Assembly: GCF_047324305.1 (NCBI RefSeq)
Contig: NZ_CP178740.1
Coordinates: forward strand, 4,712,001-4,776,000
DNA from: Acerihabitans sp047324305
GTDB lineage: Bacteria; Pseudomonadota; Gammaproteobacteria; Enterobacterales; Enterobacteriaceae
DNA length: 64,000 bases
Direction of reading: 5' to 3'
The notes under the pieces are model-generated. The model was not told where the DNA came from and searched no databases. It was given only the letters and a program-made list of their open reading frames with translations. Both the position numbers and the translations under genes were made by a program. Of the stretch, positions 7,949 through 16,859 are shown in pieces (within the stretch, counting starts at the first letter, position 1; each line of letters begins with the position of its first letter).

Positions 7949-8842
7949 ATGCGTTTATGCTTTACGCTTTTTGTGTTGCTTTTTACCCAGTTGTTTTTGA
8001 ACCTGGCACATGCCGCGCCGAGCGCCGGCGTCAATGCCGATCAGCGCAAATCCCAGGCAGCGGCGGCAAAAACCGGCGACCGGCGCAAACGCAAACCGGT
8101 AAAAATAGCCAAGAAAAGCAAACCTGTCGCCAGCGCGCCCGCCGTCAGTGAAAAAGCCAGCATTAAAAAATCGCCGGAACCGGCGCATGAAAAAGCCGGC
8201 GTGAAACGGCCTTTGGAACCCGCGGTGGCGAAAACCGGCGCGAAGAAAAGCAAAACCTCCCCTCTTGCCAAGGCATCAAAAACCACGGCGACGAAAAAAA
8301 TAGCCTCCTTCACTCCGCCGAAAAAAGGCTATAAAAAAGGTTACGGCCGGCACCGGATGATAAAAGATCAGGCGGCGGTAGAACTGGTGGCCAACGATCA
8401 GCCGATAAAGATGAGCGAGAGCCATAAGAAACGCTACCAGACCGCCAAGCTTACCGCCATGAATAAACTCCTCTCCCAAATGGGCAAGCCTTACCGTTGG
8501 GGCGGCATGTCGCCTAATACCGGCTTTGACTGCAGCGGCCTGATTTATTATGCCTACAAGGATGTGGTACGCATCCATATGCCGCGCACAGCCAACGAAA
8601 TGTACCACCTGCGCGACGCAGCGCCGGTTAAGAAAGACGAGCTGGAAAGCGGCGACCTGGTCTTTTTCCATATTTCCAATCGCGGCGCGGCGGATCACGT
8701 CGGCGTCTATCTTGGCAATGGTCGCTTTATCCAGTCGCCCCGCACCGGCAGCGATATCCGTATCAGCTATCTGAGTGAGGATTATTGGCAGGATCATTAC
8801 GTGGGCGCCCGCCGGGTGGTCACGCCGAAAAATATCCGCTGA
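7949..8842 (+). CDS. mepH: Murein DD-endopeptidase MepH (NlpC/P60)
   Basis: Periplasmic NlpC/P60 hydrolase that cuts D-Ala-mDAP crosslinks during wall growth. The chosen ATG at 7949 (AAGGA upstream) gives 297 residues with a signal peptide ending near AHA. A Lys/Ala/Pro-rich, low-complexity linker of about 110 residues follows. The catalytic domain begins near KPYRWGGMSPNTGFDCSGL, with Cys195 and the His of ADHVGVYLGNG at 250. The C-terminus SEDYWQDHYVGARRV matches E. coli YdhO/MepH. A TTG upstream (7922) is less likely. The E. coli neighbours sodB and ydhP are missing downstream. Confidence 0.95.
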   Translation: MRLCFTLFVLLFTQLFLNLAHAAPSAGVNADQRKSQAAAAKTGDRRKRKPVKIAKKSKPVASAPAVSEKASIKKSPEPAHEKAGVKRPLEPAVAKTGAKKSKTSPLAKASKTTATKKIASFTPPKKGYKKGYGRHRMIKDQAAVELVANDQPIKMSESHKKRYQTAKLTAMNKLLSQMGKPYRWGGMSPNTGFDCSGLIYYAYKDVVRIHMPRTANEMYHLRDAAPVKKDELESGDLVFFHISNRGAADHVGVYLGNGRFIQSPRTGSDIRISYLSEDYWQDHYVGARRVVTPKNIR

Positions 8843-8853
8843 AGGCGCGCCGG

Positions 8854-8886
8854 AAAAAAAAGAGGAGCCAAGGCTCCTCTTTTTTA
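8854..8886 (+). terminator. Terminator after mepH
   Basis: AAGAGGAGCC/GGCTCCTCTT inverted repeat flanked by A and T runs directly after mepH. It can also act for the minus strand, where ynhF ends at 8906. Confidence 0.9.
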
Positions 8887-8905
8887 TATCTGAACCGAGA
8901 GGGTG

Positions 8906-8995
8906 TCAGTTCATGACGGCGGTAAAGCTGAAGACAATAATCACCAGCAGCGAGAACACCGTGGTCAGTAACGACATTTTTAAATCGCTGTCCAT
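8906..8995 (-). CDS. ynhF: Small membrane protein YnhF
   Basis: A 29-codon gene. The product MDSDLKMSLLTTVFSLLV continues into a single hydrophobic helix and ends FTAVMN. It resembles E. coli YnhF (29 residues) in length, in the N-terminal (S)xDLKxSLxTT pattern, and in position just upstream of purR. A strong GGAG lies 5 bases before the ATG. Predicted inner-membrane single-span microprotein. Its function is unknown in the family. Confidence 0.88.
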   Translation of the reverse strand: MDSDLKMSLLTTVFSLLVIIVFSFTAVMN

Positions 8996-9232
8996 TCTAT
9001 CTCCTTAACGTAAACCAGGGCGCCGGCCTTATCCACCGGCCCGCAGAGCAGTTATCGTCAGTTTGCCATAACAGCGATGAAAAAGCTTGCTCCCAACCTG
9101 TAGCCGCCACATTTAACACTTTCACTTTGGCGCGGGATGAACGAAAATTAACGGTTAATTCCACAGCGTCGGAAAGTGCTTGCGCCTTCGACAGACATTA
9201 TTCCAGCCAGGGCGTACGGGAGTATCAAAGGC

Positions 9233-10249
9233 ATGGCAACCATTAAAGATGTGGCAAAACGCGCTAATGTATCGACAACCACCGTTTCGCATGTGATCAA
9301 TAAAACCCGTTTTGTTGCGCAAGACACTCAAATTGCCGTGCTGGACGCCATTAAACAACTGCATTATTCACCCAGCGCCGTGGCGCGCAGCCTGAAGGTC
9401 AATCGCACCAAGTCCATCGGCCTGCTCGCCAGCACCAGCGAGGCGCCCTATTTCGCCGAAATTATCGAGGCGATTGAGCACCATTGCTTTGCTCGCGGTT
9501 ATACCCTGATATTGTGCAATTCGCACAATGATCTCGAAAAACAGCGCGCCTATCTGGCGATGCTGGCGCAAAAGCGCGTCGACGGCCTGCTGGTGATGTG
9601 CGCCGAGTATCCCGAAACGCTGCTGGATATGCTTGAGGAATATCAGCATATCCCCATGGTGGTCATGGATTGGGGTGAGGCCCGCCGTGATTTTACCGAC
9701 ACCATTATCGATAACGCCTTTGCCGGCGGTTATATGGCGACGCAATATTTGCTTAAACGCGGCCATCGCGCCATCGGCGCCATTCCCGGACAGCTGGCGC
9801 GCAACACCGGCGGCGGCCGCCACCGCGGCTATCTGCATGCCATGGCGGAGGCCGGCATCCCGTTAAACGACCGCTGGATTGTGCAAGGCAATTTCGAGCC
9901 TGAATCCGGCTACCTGGCGATGAAACAAATCCTGGCGCAAACGCCGCGTCCCACCGCGGTCTTCTGCGGCGGCGACATTATGGCCATGGGCGCACTGTGC
10001 GCCATTAATGAAATGGGCCTGAGCGTACCTGAGGATATTTCTATCATCGGCTACGACAACGTGCGCAATTCGTGCTTTTTCAGCCCGGCGCTGACCACCA
10101 TCCATCAGCCTAAAGAGGATTTGGGCGAGGCGGCGCTTACCATGCTGCTCGATAGGATTACCAGCAAACGCGAGAACGCCAAAACCATCGAAGTCCATCC
10201 GTCGCTGATTGAACGCCGTTCGGTCGCAGACGGTCCCTTCCCCGCTTAA
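9233..10249 (+). CDS. purR: Purine repressor PurR
   Basis: LacI/GalR-family repressor that binds hypoxanthine or guanine and represses purine and pyrimidine synthesis genes. From ATG 9233 the product is 338 residues (341 in E. coli). The HTH and hinge are ATIKDVAKRANVSTTTVSHV and SPSAVARSLKVNRTKSIGLL. The effector domain shows the periplasmic-binding-protein fold with PYFAEIIEAIE, RVDGLLVMC and GDIMAMGALCAI. An in-frame extension to 9176 lacks family support. ydhP and ydhBC, flanking genes in E. coli, are absent. Confidence 0.97.
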   Translation: MATIKDVAKRANVSTTTVSHVINKTRFVAQDTQIAVLDAIKQLHYSPSAVARSLKVNRTKSIGLLASTSEAPYFAEIIEAIEHHCFARGYTLILCNSHNDLEKQRAYLAMLAQKRVDGLLVMCAEYPETLLDMLEEYQHIPMVVMDWGEARRDFTDTIIDNAFAGGYMATQYLLKRGHRAIGAIPGQLARNTGGGRHRGYLHAMAEAGIPLNDRWIVQGNFEPESGYLAMKQILAQTPRPTAVFCGGDIMAMGALCAINEMGLSVPEDISIIGYDNVRNSCFFSPALTTIHQPKEDLGEAALTMLLDRITSKRENAKTIEVHPSLIERRSVADGPFPA

Positions 10250-10694
10250 GGCCACGCGCCAGGCCCGGGCAACGGGCTGGCGCCTCCAGGGTCTGTTGCT
10301 ATGTAAAGCGCCGTCCGCCTCGGACACAAGATTTTTCATATAATGATCTCTGTGCAAAGAGTTATTGTTTCAGCGAGAAATCATTAAGTTATAATGGGAA
10401 ATACATTAGCGCGTTAGCTATTGTCTAAATTAAAATGCAGGCTTATACTCAATATCGTTAACAATTATAACGAGTTGTCTAATAAATTTGTATAAAAGTA
10501 TGTCGTGTTTTCCAACATGACATCACCCTTTTATAAAGCGCCCGGCTAAGTCGCAGTCTAAGGTTTACTTTATATTCCTCTGTTGATGGTGATACTTCAG
10601 ACACCACGGATAACCGTGGATTCTTATAAAGCCCGCAGGCATGGTGAGTGCTTTTCCTGACGGGGCACTGCAGAAGAAAGGTGATGGAGAAGCT
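10250..10694. other. Intergenic region purR/cfa with cfa promoters
   Basis: About 445 bp, AT-rich, without a gene. TATAAT elements occur at 10339-10344 and 10390-10395, and a TATAAA-like element near 10624 is close to cfa. CCACGG-ATAA-CCGTGG (about 10602-10617) makes a small perfect hairpin. A long cfa leader with a distal vegetative and a proximal stationary-phase promoter is known in E. coli. The assignment here is inference. Confidence 0.45.
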
Positions 10695-11846
10695 ATGAGT
10701 TCCTCGTGCGTTGAAGACCTGAGCTTTCATGATAATGATTGGTACCGTATCGTCCATGAATTGCTCTCTGAAGCCGGTATTGAACTCAATGGTTCAAGAC
10801 CATTTGATATCCGAATCAAGAATCCGGGATTTTTTAAGCGCGTATTGCAGGATGGATCTTTGGGATTGGGCGAGAGTTACATGGATGGCTGGTGGGAGTG
10901 TGAGCGGCTGGACATTTTTTTCCAGCGTGTTCTCAGGGCGGGTCTGGAGAATAAACTTCCGCATCATTTAAAAGATACCTTACGCATTGCCGCCGCCCGG
11001 CTGATGAACCTCCAGTCGCGCAAGCGGGCCTGGATCGTGGGCAAAGAACATTACGATTTGGGTAACGATCTGTTTGAAAAGATGCTCGATCCCTATATGC
11101 AATATTCCTGCGGCTACTGGAAACAGGCGACCACCCTCGAGGAAGCCCAGCAGGATAAGCTGAAGATGATTTGCGAAAAACTGCAGCTGCGACCCGGCCT
11201 GACGCTGCTGGACGTGGGCTGCGGCTGGGGCGGGCTTGCCGCCTACGCGGCCAGGAATTATGGCGTATCGGTACAGGGCGTCACTATCTCTGCCGAGCAG
11301 CAAAAGCTGGCGCAAACGCGCTGCGAGGGACTGGATGTCACCATTTTGCTGCAGGACTATCGCGATCTGGATATGCAATTTGACCGTATTGTTTCAGTCG
11401 GCATGTTCGAACACGTAGGCCCCAAGAATTACGCCACCTATTTCAACGTTATCGATCGCAACCTGAAACGGGATGGCCTGTTCCTGCTGCATACCATCGG
11501 CTCGAATATCACCGATATGAATGTCGACCCGTGGATAAATAAGTATATTTTTCCTAACGGCTGCCTGCCGTCGGTACAGCAGATTGCCCATGCCAGCGAA
11601 AAGCATTTTGTTATGGAAGACTGGCATAACTTCGGCTCTGATTACGACAAAACGCTCATGGCCTGGTATGAACGTTTTGTCGCCGCCTGGCCGGCGCTGT
11701 CCAACAAATACTCCGACCGTTTTTACCGAATGTTCAGTTATTACCTGAATGCCTGCGCGGGGGCATTCCGCGCGCGCAATATCCATTTATGGCAGGTATT
11801 GTTCAGCCCGGAAGGCGTGGATGGCGGTATTCGCGTACCCCGTTAA
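10695..11846 (+). CDS. cfa: Cyclopropane-fatty-acyl-phospholipid synthase
   Basis: SAM-dependent enzyme that adds a methylene group to unsaturated acyl chains of membrane phospholipids, protecting against acid and stress. From ATG 10695 (GGAGAAGCT upstream) the product has 383 residues (382 in E. coli). It starts MSSSCVEDLS. The SAM motif LLDVGCGWGGLAAYAA lies near 171-186, followed by GVTISAEQQKLAQ, VSVGMFEHVGPKNY, and the C-terminal YYLNACAGAFRARNIHLWQ. An 18-codon upstream extension is unlikely. Confidence 0.97.
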   Translation: MSSSCVEDLSFHDNDWYRIVHELLSEAGIELNGSRPFDIRIKNPGFFKRVLQDGSLGLGESYMDGWWECERLDIFFQRVLRAGLENKLPHHLKDTLRIAAARLMNLQSRKRAWIVGKEHYDLGNDLFEKMLDPYMQYSCGYWKQATTLEEAQQDKLKMICEKLQLRPGLTLLDVGCGWGGLAAYAARNYGVSVQGVTISAEQQKLAQTRCEGLDVTILLQDYRDLDMQFDRIVSVGMFEHVGPKNYATYFNVIDRNLKRDGLFLLHTIGSNITDMNVDPWINKYIFPNGCLPSVQQIAHASEKHFVMEDWHNFGSDYDKTLMAWYERFVAAWPALSNKYSDRFYRMFSYYLNACAGAFRARNIHLWQVLFSPEGVDGGIRVPR

Positions 11847-11848
11847 TA

Positions 11849-11901
11849 CCATGGAACGCCAGGCCCTTTAACACCGCACTCAAGGCAGGCGTGTTAAAGG
11901 G
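11849..11901 (+). repeat. Direct repeat copy 1 (with internal hairpin)
   Basis: A 53-bp segment recurs at 11952-12004. The right-hand 32 bases (11870-11901) are identical to 11973-12004, and the left part has a few mismatches. This copy also forms a perfect stem CCCTTTAACAC / GTGTTAAAGGG, so it may terminate or protect the cfa mRNA. Confidence 0.8.
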
Positions 11902-11951
11902 AGAGCGCGCCGATGGGGTCGAAGCGGCCATCTCCTGGCCGCCAGAGCGCC

Positions 11952-12004
11952 CCATGGCACGCCTGGCTCGCCAACACCGCACTCAAGGCAGGCGTGTTAA
12001 AGGG
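11952..12004 (+). repeat. Direct repeat copy 2 overlapping ribC stop
   Basis: Second copy of the 53-bp repeat. Its last bases include the ribC stop codon on the minus strand (11997-11999) and the final Leu codon, so the repeat includes coding sequence. The left arm of the hairpin is changed here, so only copy 1 forms the perfect stem. Confidence 0.8.
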
Positions 12005-12638
12005 TATTTAACGTCGCGGCAATCGCCGCCTCCCGCTGCGCCAGCACACGCTCCACCGTATCCACCACCGCCTGGGTCTGGGGATCGATTTCAATATTGA
12101 TTTGCTGCCCCAGCCTTTTTTTACCCAACGTGGTGCGCATCAGGGTTTCCGGTATTAAATGCACGCAAAATTTATCGGCCGCCACCTCGCCGATAGTCAG
12201 GCTGATGCCGTCGATGCCGATATATCCTTTATACAGGACATATTTCATCAGCGCTTTGTCCGGCATTCTGAACCAAATCTGCCGATTATTTTCCGACGTC
12301 ACGATTTTCACAATCTCGGCAGTGCACATGATATGCCCGGACATCACATGTCCGCCGATCTCGGCGTTAAAGGTGGCGGCGCGTTCTACGTTCACCTCAT
12401 CCCCCACCTGCAGATCGCCCAGATTGGTCACCCGCAGCGTCTCTTTCATCAAATCAAACGCCACCACGTCGCCGTTAATGCCGCTCACCGTCAGGCAACA
12501 GCCGTTGTGCGCCACGGAGGCGCCCTCCTCCAGACCGGACAACATCGCCGCCGGCAGGGAAACGAAATGCGTGCGAAAATTCGCTTTTTCTTCAATTGCC
12601 ACAATGGGCGCGGTGCCCTGAACAATACCCGTAAACAT
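11997..12638 (-). CDS. ribC: Riboflavin synthase alpha chain
   Basis: Trimeric enzyme that dismutates two 6,7-dimethyl-8-ribityllumazine molecules to riboflavin (called ribC in E. coli, ribE elsewhere). The 213-residue product equals the E. coli length. It starts MFTGIVQGTA and contains the two lumazine-binding repeats, with GASVAHNGCCLTV in the first and YKGYIGIDGISLTIGEV in the second. The tail IDPQTQAVVDTVERVL is typical. It is divergent from mdtK as in E. coli. The 3' end lies in a short duplicated repeat, listed separately. Confidence 0.97.
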   Translation of the reverse strand: MFTGIVQGTAPIVAIEEKANFRTHFVSLPAAMLSGLEEGASVAHNGCCLTVSGINGDVVAFDLMKETLRVTNLGDLQVGDEVNVERAATFNAEIGGHVMSGHIMCTAEIVKIVTSENNRQIWFRMPDKALMKYVLYKGYIGIDGISLTIGEVAADKFCVHLIPETLMRTTLGKKRLGQQINIEIDPQTQAVVDTVERVLAQREAAIAATLNTL

Positions 12639-12843
12639 AACCTTGGCCTCTGTAAACCACCGCTGGAATCAGTCAGGCTAGTGTGCACGATTTCCCCAGG
12701 AAATCCAAATCCGCCGCCGCACGGATTTGTGTCGTCCCGCACTGGTATAACCGGACAAATGCTTTACACTATGCCGCAGATTTTTAACCTTTATGTTAAC
12801 TTTCGCCTGCTTATTCCATACACATAAAACCATAGGTGCCTAC

Positions 12844-14217
12844 GTGCAGAAGTACTTCCTGGAAGCGCGTACATTAATGTCCTTGGCCATACCGGTTATT
12901 TTCGCGCAAATAGCCCAAACGTCGATGGGCGTGGTCGATACCATCATGTCCGGCTCCGTCAGCGCGACGGATATGGCGGCGGTTGCCGTCGGCACGTCCA
13001 TCTGGCTGCCCACCATCCTGTTCGGCCACGGTCTGATCCTGGCCCTCACGCCGGTTATCGCGCAGTTGAACGGGTCCGGGCGGCGCGAACGTATCGCCCA
13101 TCAGGTACGCCAGGGATTCTGGCTGGCGGCGGCCGCGGCGATTTTGGTTATGGCGGTGCTGTATAACTGCCGCCTGGTCATCGAGAGAATGCGCCATGTC
13201 GATCCCGTGCTGGCGCAAAAAGCTGTCGCCTACCTGCATTACCTGCTGTGGGGCGCGCCCGGCTATTTGTTTTTCCAGGTGCTGCGTTGCCAATGCGACG
13301 GTCTGTCCAAAACCAAGCCCGGTATGGCGATAGGTTTTCTCGGCCTGCTTGCCAACGTGCCTATCAATTACATTTTCATCTACGGCAAATTCGGCATCCC
13401 GGCCATGGGCGGCGTGGGGTGCGGCATCGCCACCGCATCCGTCTACTGGCTCATGTATGTGGTGATGTGGCTTTATATGCGCCGGGCCGGCAGCTTTCAG
13501 GATTTGCATCTGCCGGGCGGGTTTTCCCGGCCCGACTGGACGGCGCTGCGCCGGCTGGCCGGCCTGGGTTTACCCGTCGCCCTGTCGCTGTTCTTTGAAG
13601 TGACCCTGTTCGCCGTGGTTGCGCTGTTGGTGACGCCGCTTGGCATCGTCGCGGTGGCGGGACATCAAATAGCCTTGAACTTCAGCTCCCTGATGTTCGT
13701 GCTGCCGCTGTCGATGGGCGTCGCTGCCACGATCCGCGTCGGATTCCGCCTGGGGCAAAATGATGTGGAACAAGCGCGGGTCGCCGCCTGGACCAGCCTG
13801 GGCATGGGCGTTATGCTGGCCTGCGTGACCGCGGTATGCACTTTCCTGTACCGGGTGGAAATCGCCCGGCTGTATAACGATACGCCGGCGGTGGTGGCGA
13901 TGGCCTCCCATCTGATGGCGCTGGCGGCCATCTACCAGATCTCCGATTCGATCCAGGTGATTGGCAACGGCGTACTGCGCGGATACAAAGACACCCGTTC
14001 GATTTTTTTCATTACGTTTACCGCCTACTGGTTGCTGGGCCTGCCGTGCGGATATGTGCTGGCGCTGACGGATTATGTCGTGCCGGCCATGGGGCCGAGC
14101 GGTTTCTGGACAGGCTTTATCATCGGCCTGACGTCGGCGGCACTGCTGATGACGCTGCGTATGCTTTGGCTGCAGCGCCAGCCCTCACGGCTGATTCTCA
14201 ATCGGGCGGCGCGCTGA
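12844..14217 (+). CDS. mdtK: Multidrug/Na+ antiporter MdtK (MATE family)
   Basis: Inner-membrane MATE exporter that pumps cationic drugs and dyes in exchange for sodium or protons. The chosen GTG start at 12844 gives 457 residues, the E. coli length, beginning (M)QKYFLEARTL; an ATG at 12793 would add 17 unsupported residues. Twelve membrane segments are expected. Family blocks are ALAIPVIFAQ-like SLAIPVIFAQIAQTSMG, FGHGLILALTPVIAQLNGSG, WGAPGYLFFQVLRCQCDGL, VAGHQIALNFSSLMFVLPLS and ILRGYKDTRS-type VLRGYKDTRSIF. Confidence 0.96.
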   Translation: MQKYFLEARTLMSLAIPVIFAQIAQTSMGVVDTIMSGSVSATDMAAVAVGTSIWLPTILFGHGLILALTPVIAQLNGSGRRERIAHQVRQGFWLAAAAAILVMAVLYNCRLVIERMRHVDPVLAQKAVAYLHYLLWGAPGYLFFQVLRCQCDGLSKTKPGMAIGFLGLLANVPINYIFIYGKFGIPAMGGVGCGIATASVYWLMYVVMWLYMRRAGSFQDLHLPGGFSRPDWTALRRLAGLGLPVALSLFFEVTLFAVVALLVTPLGIVAVAGHQIALNFSSLMFVLPLSMGVAATIRVGFRLGQNDVEQARVAAWTSLGMGVMLACVTAVCTFLYRVEIARLYNDTPAVVAMASHLMALAAIYQISDSIQVIGNGVLRGYKDTRSIFFITFTAYWLLGLPCGYVLALTDYVVPAMGPSGFWTGFIIGLTSAALLMTLRMLWLQRQPSRLILNRAAR

Positions 14218-14302
14218 CGGCGCCCTGGCGGTTAAAAAACCGGCACGCTGTGTATTAGATGGGCAGTTGTCGGTCGCGGGCGGTAAAAAACGCTTTTTCC
14301 TC

Positions 14303-14331
14303 TTGCATGCGGTGATATTGCCCGTTAATAT
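14303..14331 (+). promoter_or_regulatory. Sigma-70 promoter of the tRNA-Val pair
   Basis: TTGCAT (14303-14308), a 17-bp spacer and TAATAT (14326-14331) are followed by a GC-rich discriminator CGTCCCGC. A GC discriminator is typical of stringently controlled stable-RNA promoters. Transcription would begin about 30 bp before the first tRNA. Confidence 0.75.
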
Positions 14332-14367
14332 TCGTCCCGCTGTCAGGCAGATGGCGATGTGTAAAAT

Positions 14368-14444
14368 GCGTTCTTAGCTCAGCTGGTTAGAGCACCACCT
14401 TGACATGGTGGGGGTCGATGGTTCGAGTCCATTAGAACGCACCA
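14368..14444 (+). tRNA. valV: tRNA-Val (GAC), first copy
   Basis: 77-nt cloverleaf with anticodon GAC at 14402-14404 in loop TTGACAT, T-arm GGTTCGAGTCC, acceptor stem GCGTTCT/AGAACGC and encoded CCA. It corresponds to E. coli valV in the mdtK-pykF neighbourhood. Confidence 0.98.
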
Positions 14445-14452
14445 CTTCTTGT

Positions 14453-14529
14453 GCGTCCGTAGCTCAGCTGGTTAGAGCACCACCTTGACATGGTGGGGGT
14501 CGGTGGTTCGAGTCCACTCGGACGCACCA
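14453..14529 (+). tRNA. valW: tRNA-Val (GAC), second copy
   Basis: 77-nt tRNA with anticodon GAC at 14487-14489, acceptor stem GCGTCCG/CGGACGC and encoded CCA, 8 bp after the first copy and surely co-transcribed. The D-arm and anticodon arm are identical in both copies; the main differences are in the acceptor and T stems. Confidence 0.98.
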
Positions 14530-15105
14530 TATTATTTTCCTCCCTGGTCTGTACCCCGCTGGTGAACGCAGTTACCTGCATTTTCTTCTTTTTTTCTCTC
14601 CGTTACGTCAACCTAAAAGCGGCCGGCAAAACAAACATCCGGGATCCCGTGGTGTTAATCCCTCATGGCGTTATTGTTATCTGTTGCTGGTATTTACGTC
14701 CATTGTTGCGCACCGGTTACCGATTTTATTGTGCATCTGCGCAACACTTGATACTAAAAATTTGCATATTTACCACAAATGCACTCTTTTTCACGGCTTA
14801 CGCATTATTTGTGCTGTTTTTATCTTGTTTCCGCCGGCCCAATAACTATAATACAAAACGTTATTTCAATTGAATGGCTTAAGCCCCGTTGATTTGCCAA
14901 ATACTAATTAAAACAGACTTATCCACTACCGCTTGCCGGCACGTTCGGCCAGATAATTTAGCTATATTTTCATCATTTTCTCACTTTTGTCTCCTATCCT
15001 TGAACATGGGGAACAGGCTCGCAAGGCTGCACAATTTTTCGTCGTCGATATTCACCGGCGATATATCAGATTTATCATCCAACACAACTTGCAGATATCA
15101 TTGTT
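14530..15105. other. Intergenic region between tRNA-Val and pykF
   Basis: About 575 bp without a supportable gene. E. coli has ydhR and other genes between valVW and pykF. T-rich tracts at 14576-14600 may end the tRNA transcript. TTCAATTGAA near 14864 is a palindrome but does not match the Cra operator orientation. The pykF promoter must be in the last 200 bp. Confidence 0.5.
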
Positions 15106-16518
15106 ATGAAAAAGACAAAAATCGTTTGTACCATCGGTCCAAAAACTGAATCGAAAGAAATGCTGTCAAAGCTGCTGAACGCGGGCATGAACGTCATGCG
15201 CCTTAATTTCTCCCACGGCGACTTTGAAGAACACGGCAACCGCATTACCAACCTGCGCGCCATCCTGCAGGAAACCGGCAAGAAAGCCGCCATCCTGCTC
15301 GATACCAAAGGGCCGGAAATCCGTACCATGAAACTGGAAAACGGCAACGATGTTTCCCTTACCGCCGGCCAGACCTTTACGTTCACCACCGACCAGACGG
15401 TAGTCGGCACCAAAGAACGCGTCGCGGTCACCTACCCGGGCTTTGCCAAGGACCTGTCGGTCGGCAATACCGTGCTGGTGGATGACGGCCTGCTGGGCAT
15501 GGAAGTTATCGACGTTACCGATACCACCGTGGTCTGCAAGGTGTTAAACAACGGCGACCTGGGCGAAAACAAAGGCGTTAACCTGCCGGGCGTTTCCATC
15601 GCCCTGCCGGCGCTGGCGGAAAAAGACAAAGGCGATTTAATCTTCGGCTGCGAACAGGGCGTGGACTTCATCGCCGCCTCGTTCATCCGTAAACGCTCCG
15701 ATGTCCTGGAAATTCGTGAACACCTGAAACAGCATGGCGGCGAACATATCCAGATCATCTCCAAGATTGAAAATCAGGAAGGCCTGAACAATTTTGACGA
15801 GATTCTGGAAGCCTCCGACGGCATCATGGTTGCCCGTGGCGACCTGGGTGTGGAAATACCGGTGGAAGAAGTGATCTTTGCCCAGAAGATGATGATCGAA
15901 AAATGTAACCGCGCACGTAAAGTGGTCATTACCGCCACCCAAATGCTCGATTCCATGATCAAGAATCCCCGCCCGACCCGCGCTGAAGCCGGCGACGTGG
16001 CCAACGCCATCATCGACGGCACCGATGCCGTAATGCTGTCCGGTGAAAGCGCCAAGGGGAAATATCCGTTGGAAGCCGTGACCATCATGGCCACCATCTG
16101 CGATCGTACCGACCGCGTCATGCCCAGCCGCATCGACAGCATTAACGACAGCCGCAAACTGCGTATCACCGAAGCCGTATGTCGCGGCGCGGTGGAAACA
16201 GCCGAAAAGCTGGAAGCCCCGCTGATTGTCGTGGCGACCGAAGGCGGCAAATCCGCCAAAGCGGTGCGTAAATACTTCCCTAAGGCGGAAATCCTGGCGC
16301 TGACCACCAATGCCATTACCGCGCGTCAGCTGCTGCTGTCCAAAGGCGTAACCTGCCAATTGGTGGATGAAATCGCCTCTACCGATGATTTCTACCGCAT
16401 CGGCAAAGCCATGGCCATCGAAACCGGCCTGGCTAAAAAAGGCGAGATCATCGTCATGGTGTCCGGTGCCCTGGTACCGAGCGGCACGACCAATACCGCG
16501 TCCGTTCATCTGCTGTAA
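15106..16518 (+). CDS. pykF: Pyruvate kinase I
   Basis: Fructose-1,6-bisphosphate-activated glycolytic enzyme converting PEP and ADP to pyruvate and ATP. The 470-residue product equals the E. coli length. Blocks seen are MKKTKIVCTIGPKTES, NVMRLNFSHGDFEEHG, LLDTKGPEIRTM, the active-site stretch IQIISKIENQEGLNNFDEIL, and GIMVARGDLGVEIP, then the allosteric C-domain ending SGTTNTASVHLL. It is opposed in metabolism by ppsA in the same window. It is followed by a strong terminator and lpp, as in E. coli. Confidence 0.98.
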   Translation: MKKTKIVCTIGPKTESKEMLSKLLNAGMNVMRLNFSHGDFEEHGNRITNLRAILQETGKKAAILLDTKGPEIRTMKLENGNDVSLTAGQTFTFTTDQTVVGTKERVAVTYPGFAKDLSVGNTVLVDDGLLGMEVIDVTDTTVVCKVLNNGDLGENKGVNLPGVSIALPALAEKDKGDLIFGCEQGVDFIAASFIRKRSDVLEIREHLKQHGGEHIQIISKIENQEGLNNFDEILEASDGIMVARGDLGVEIPVEEVIFAQKMMIEKCNRARKVVITATQMLDSMIKNPRPTRAEAGDVANAIIDGTDAVMLSGESAKGKYPLEAVTIMATICDRTDRVMPSRIDSINDSRKLRITEAVCRGAVETAEKLEAPLIVVATEGGKSAKAVRKYFPKAEILALTTNAITARQLLLSKGVTCQLVDEIASTDDFYRIGKAMAIETGLAKKGEIIVMVSGALVPSGTTNTASVHLL

Positions 16519-16538
16519 ATCCGGGTTTACCCACCTGC

Positions 16539-16566
16539 GCCTCCGGCTTGCCGGAGGCTTTTTTTT
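16539..16566 (+). terminator. Terminator after pykF
   Basis: GCCTCCGG / CCGGAGGC stem with a 4-base loop CTTG and an 8-base T run, 20 bp after the pykF stop. Confidence 0.95.
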
Positions 16567-16859
16567 GCCCGCAGAGAATGCCGCGCCCGGTAATTCTGTT
16601 GTACCGCTCCGACGGCGTGCAATAATTCTATCGCAATAGCACAAAAAGGGCCTGGTTTTTACCCCGACTTAATCGGAGTTTTCTTATGGAAGGTGATGGT
16701 TTATCCTTTTTTTTTAACCTCCCTGTAAAACAAGGTGTTTCTTTGAGCATTCAATCGAATTTAATCGCTTTATTGCTAAAAATTGTTCTCCTTAGAAAAT
16801 ACTTTGTGTAATACTTGTAATGCTACATGGAGATTAACTCAATCTAGAGGGTATTAATA
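16567..16859. promoter_or_regulatory. lpp promoter and leader region
   Basis: AT-rich upstream region of lpp. TAATACT (-10) lies at 16809-16815 inside CTTTGTGTAATACTTGTAA. The predicted transcript start is the G at 16822. From here to the ATG the leader is almost letter-for-letter the E. coli lpp leader, including GAGGGTATTAATA before the start. The AT-rich upstream DNA resembles the UP element of this very strong promoter. Confidence 0.9.

Noticed and set aside
14850..14880. TTCAATTGAA palindrome as a Cra (FruR) site for pykF
   Set aside because: Cra sites have TGAA on the left and TTCA on the right. This palindrome has the opposite polarity and is about 240 bp away.
14490..15149. Plus-strand frames between the tRNAs and pykF
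   Set aside because: One begins inside the second tRNA, and neither shows domain character or a good ribosome binding site.
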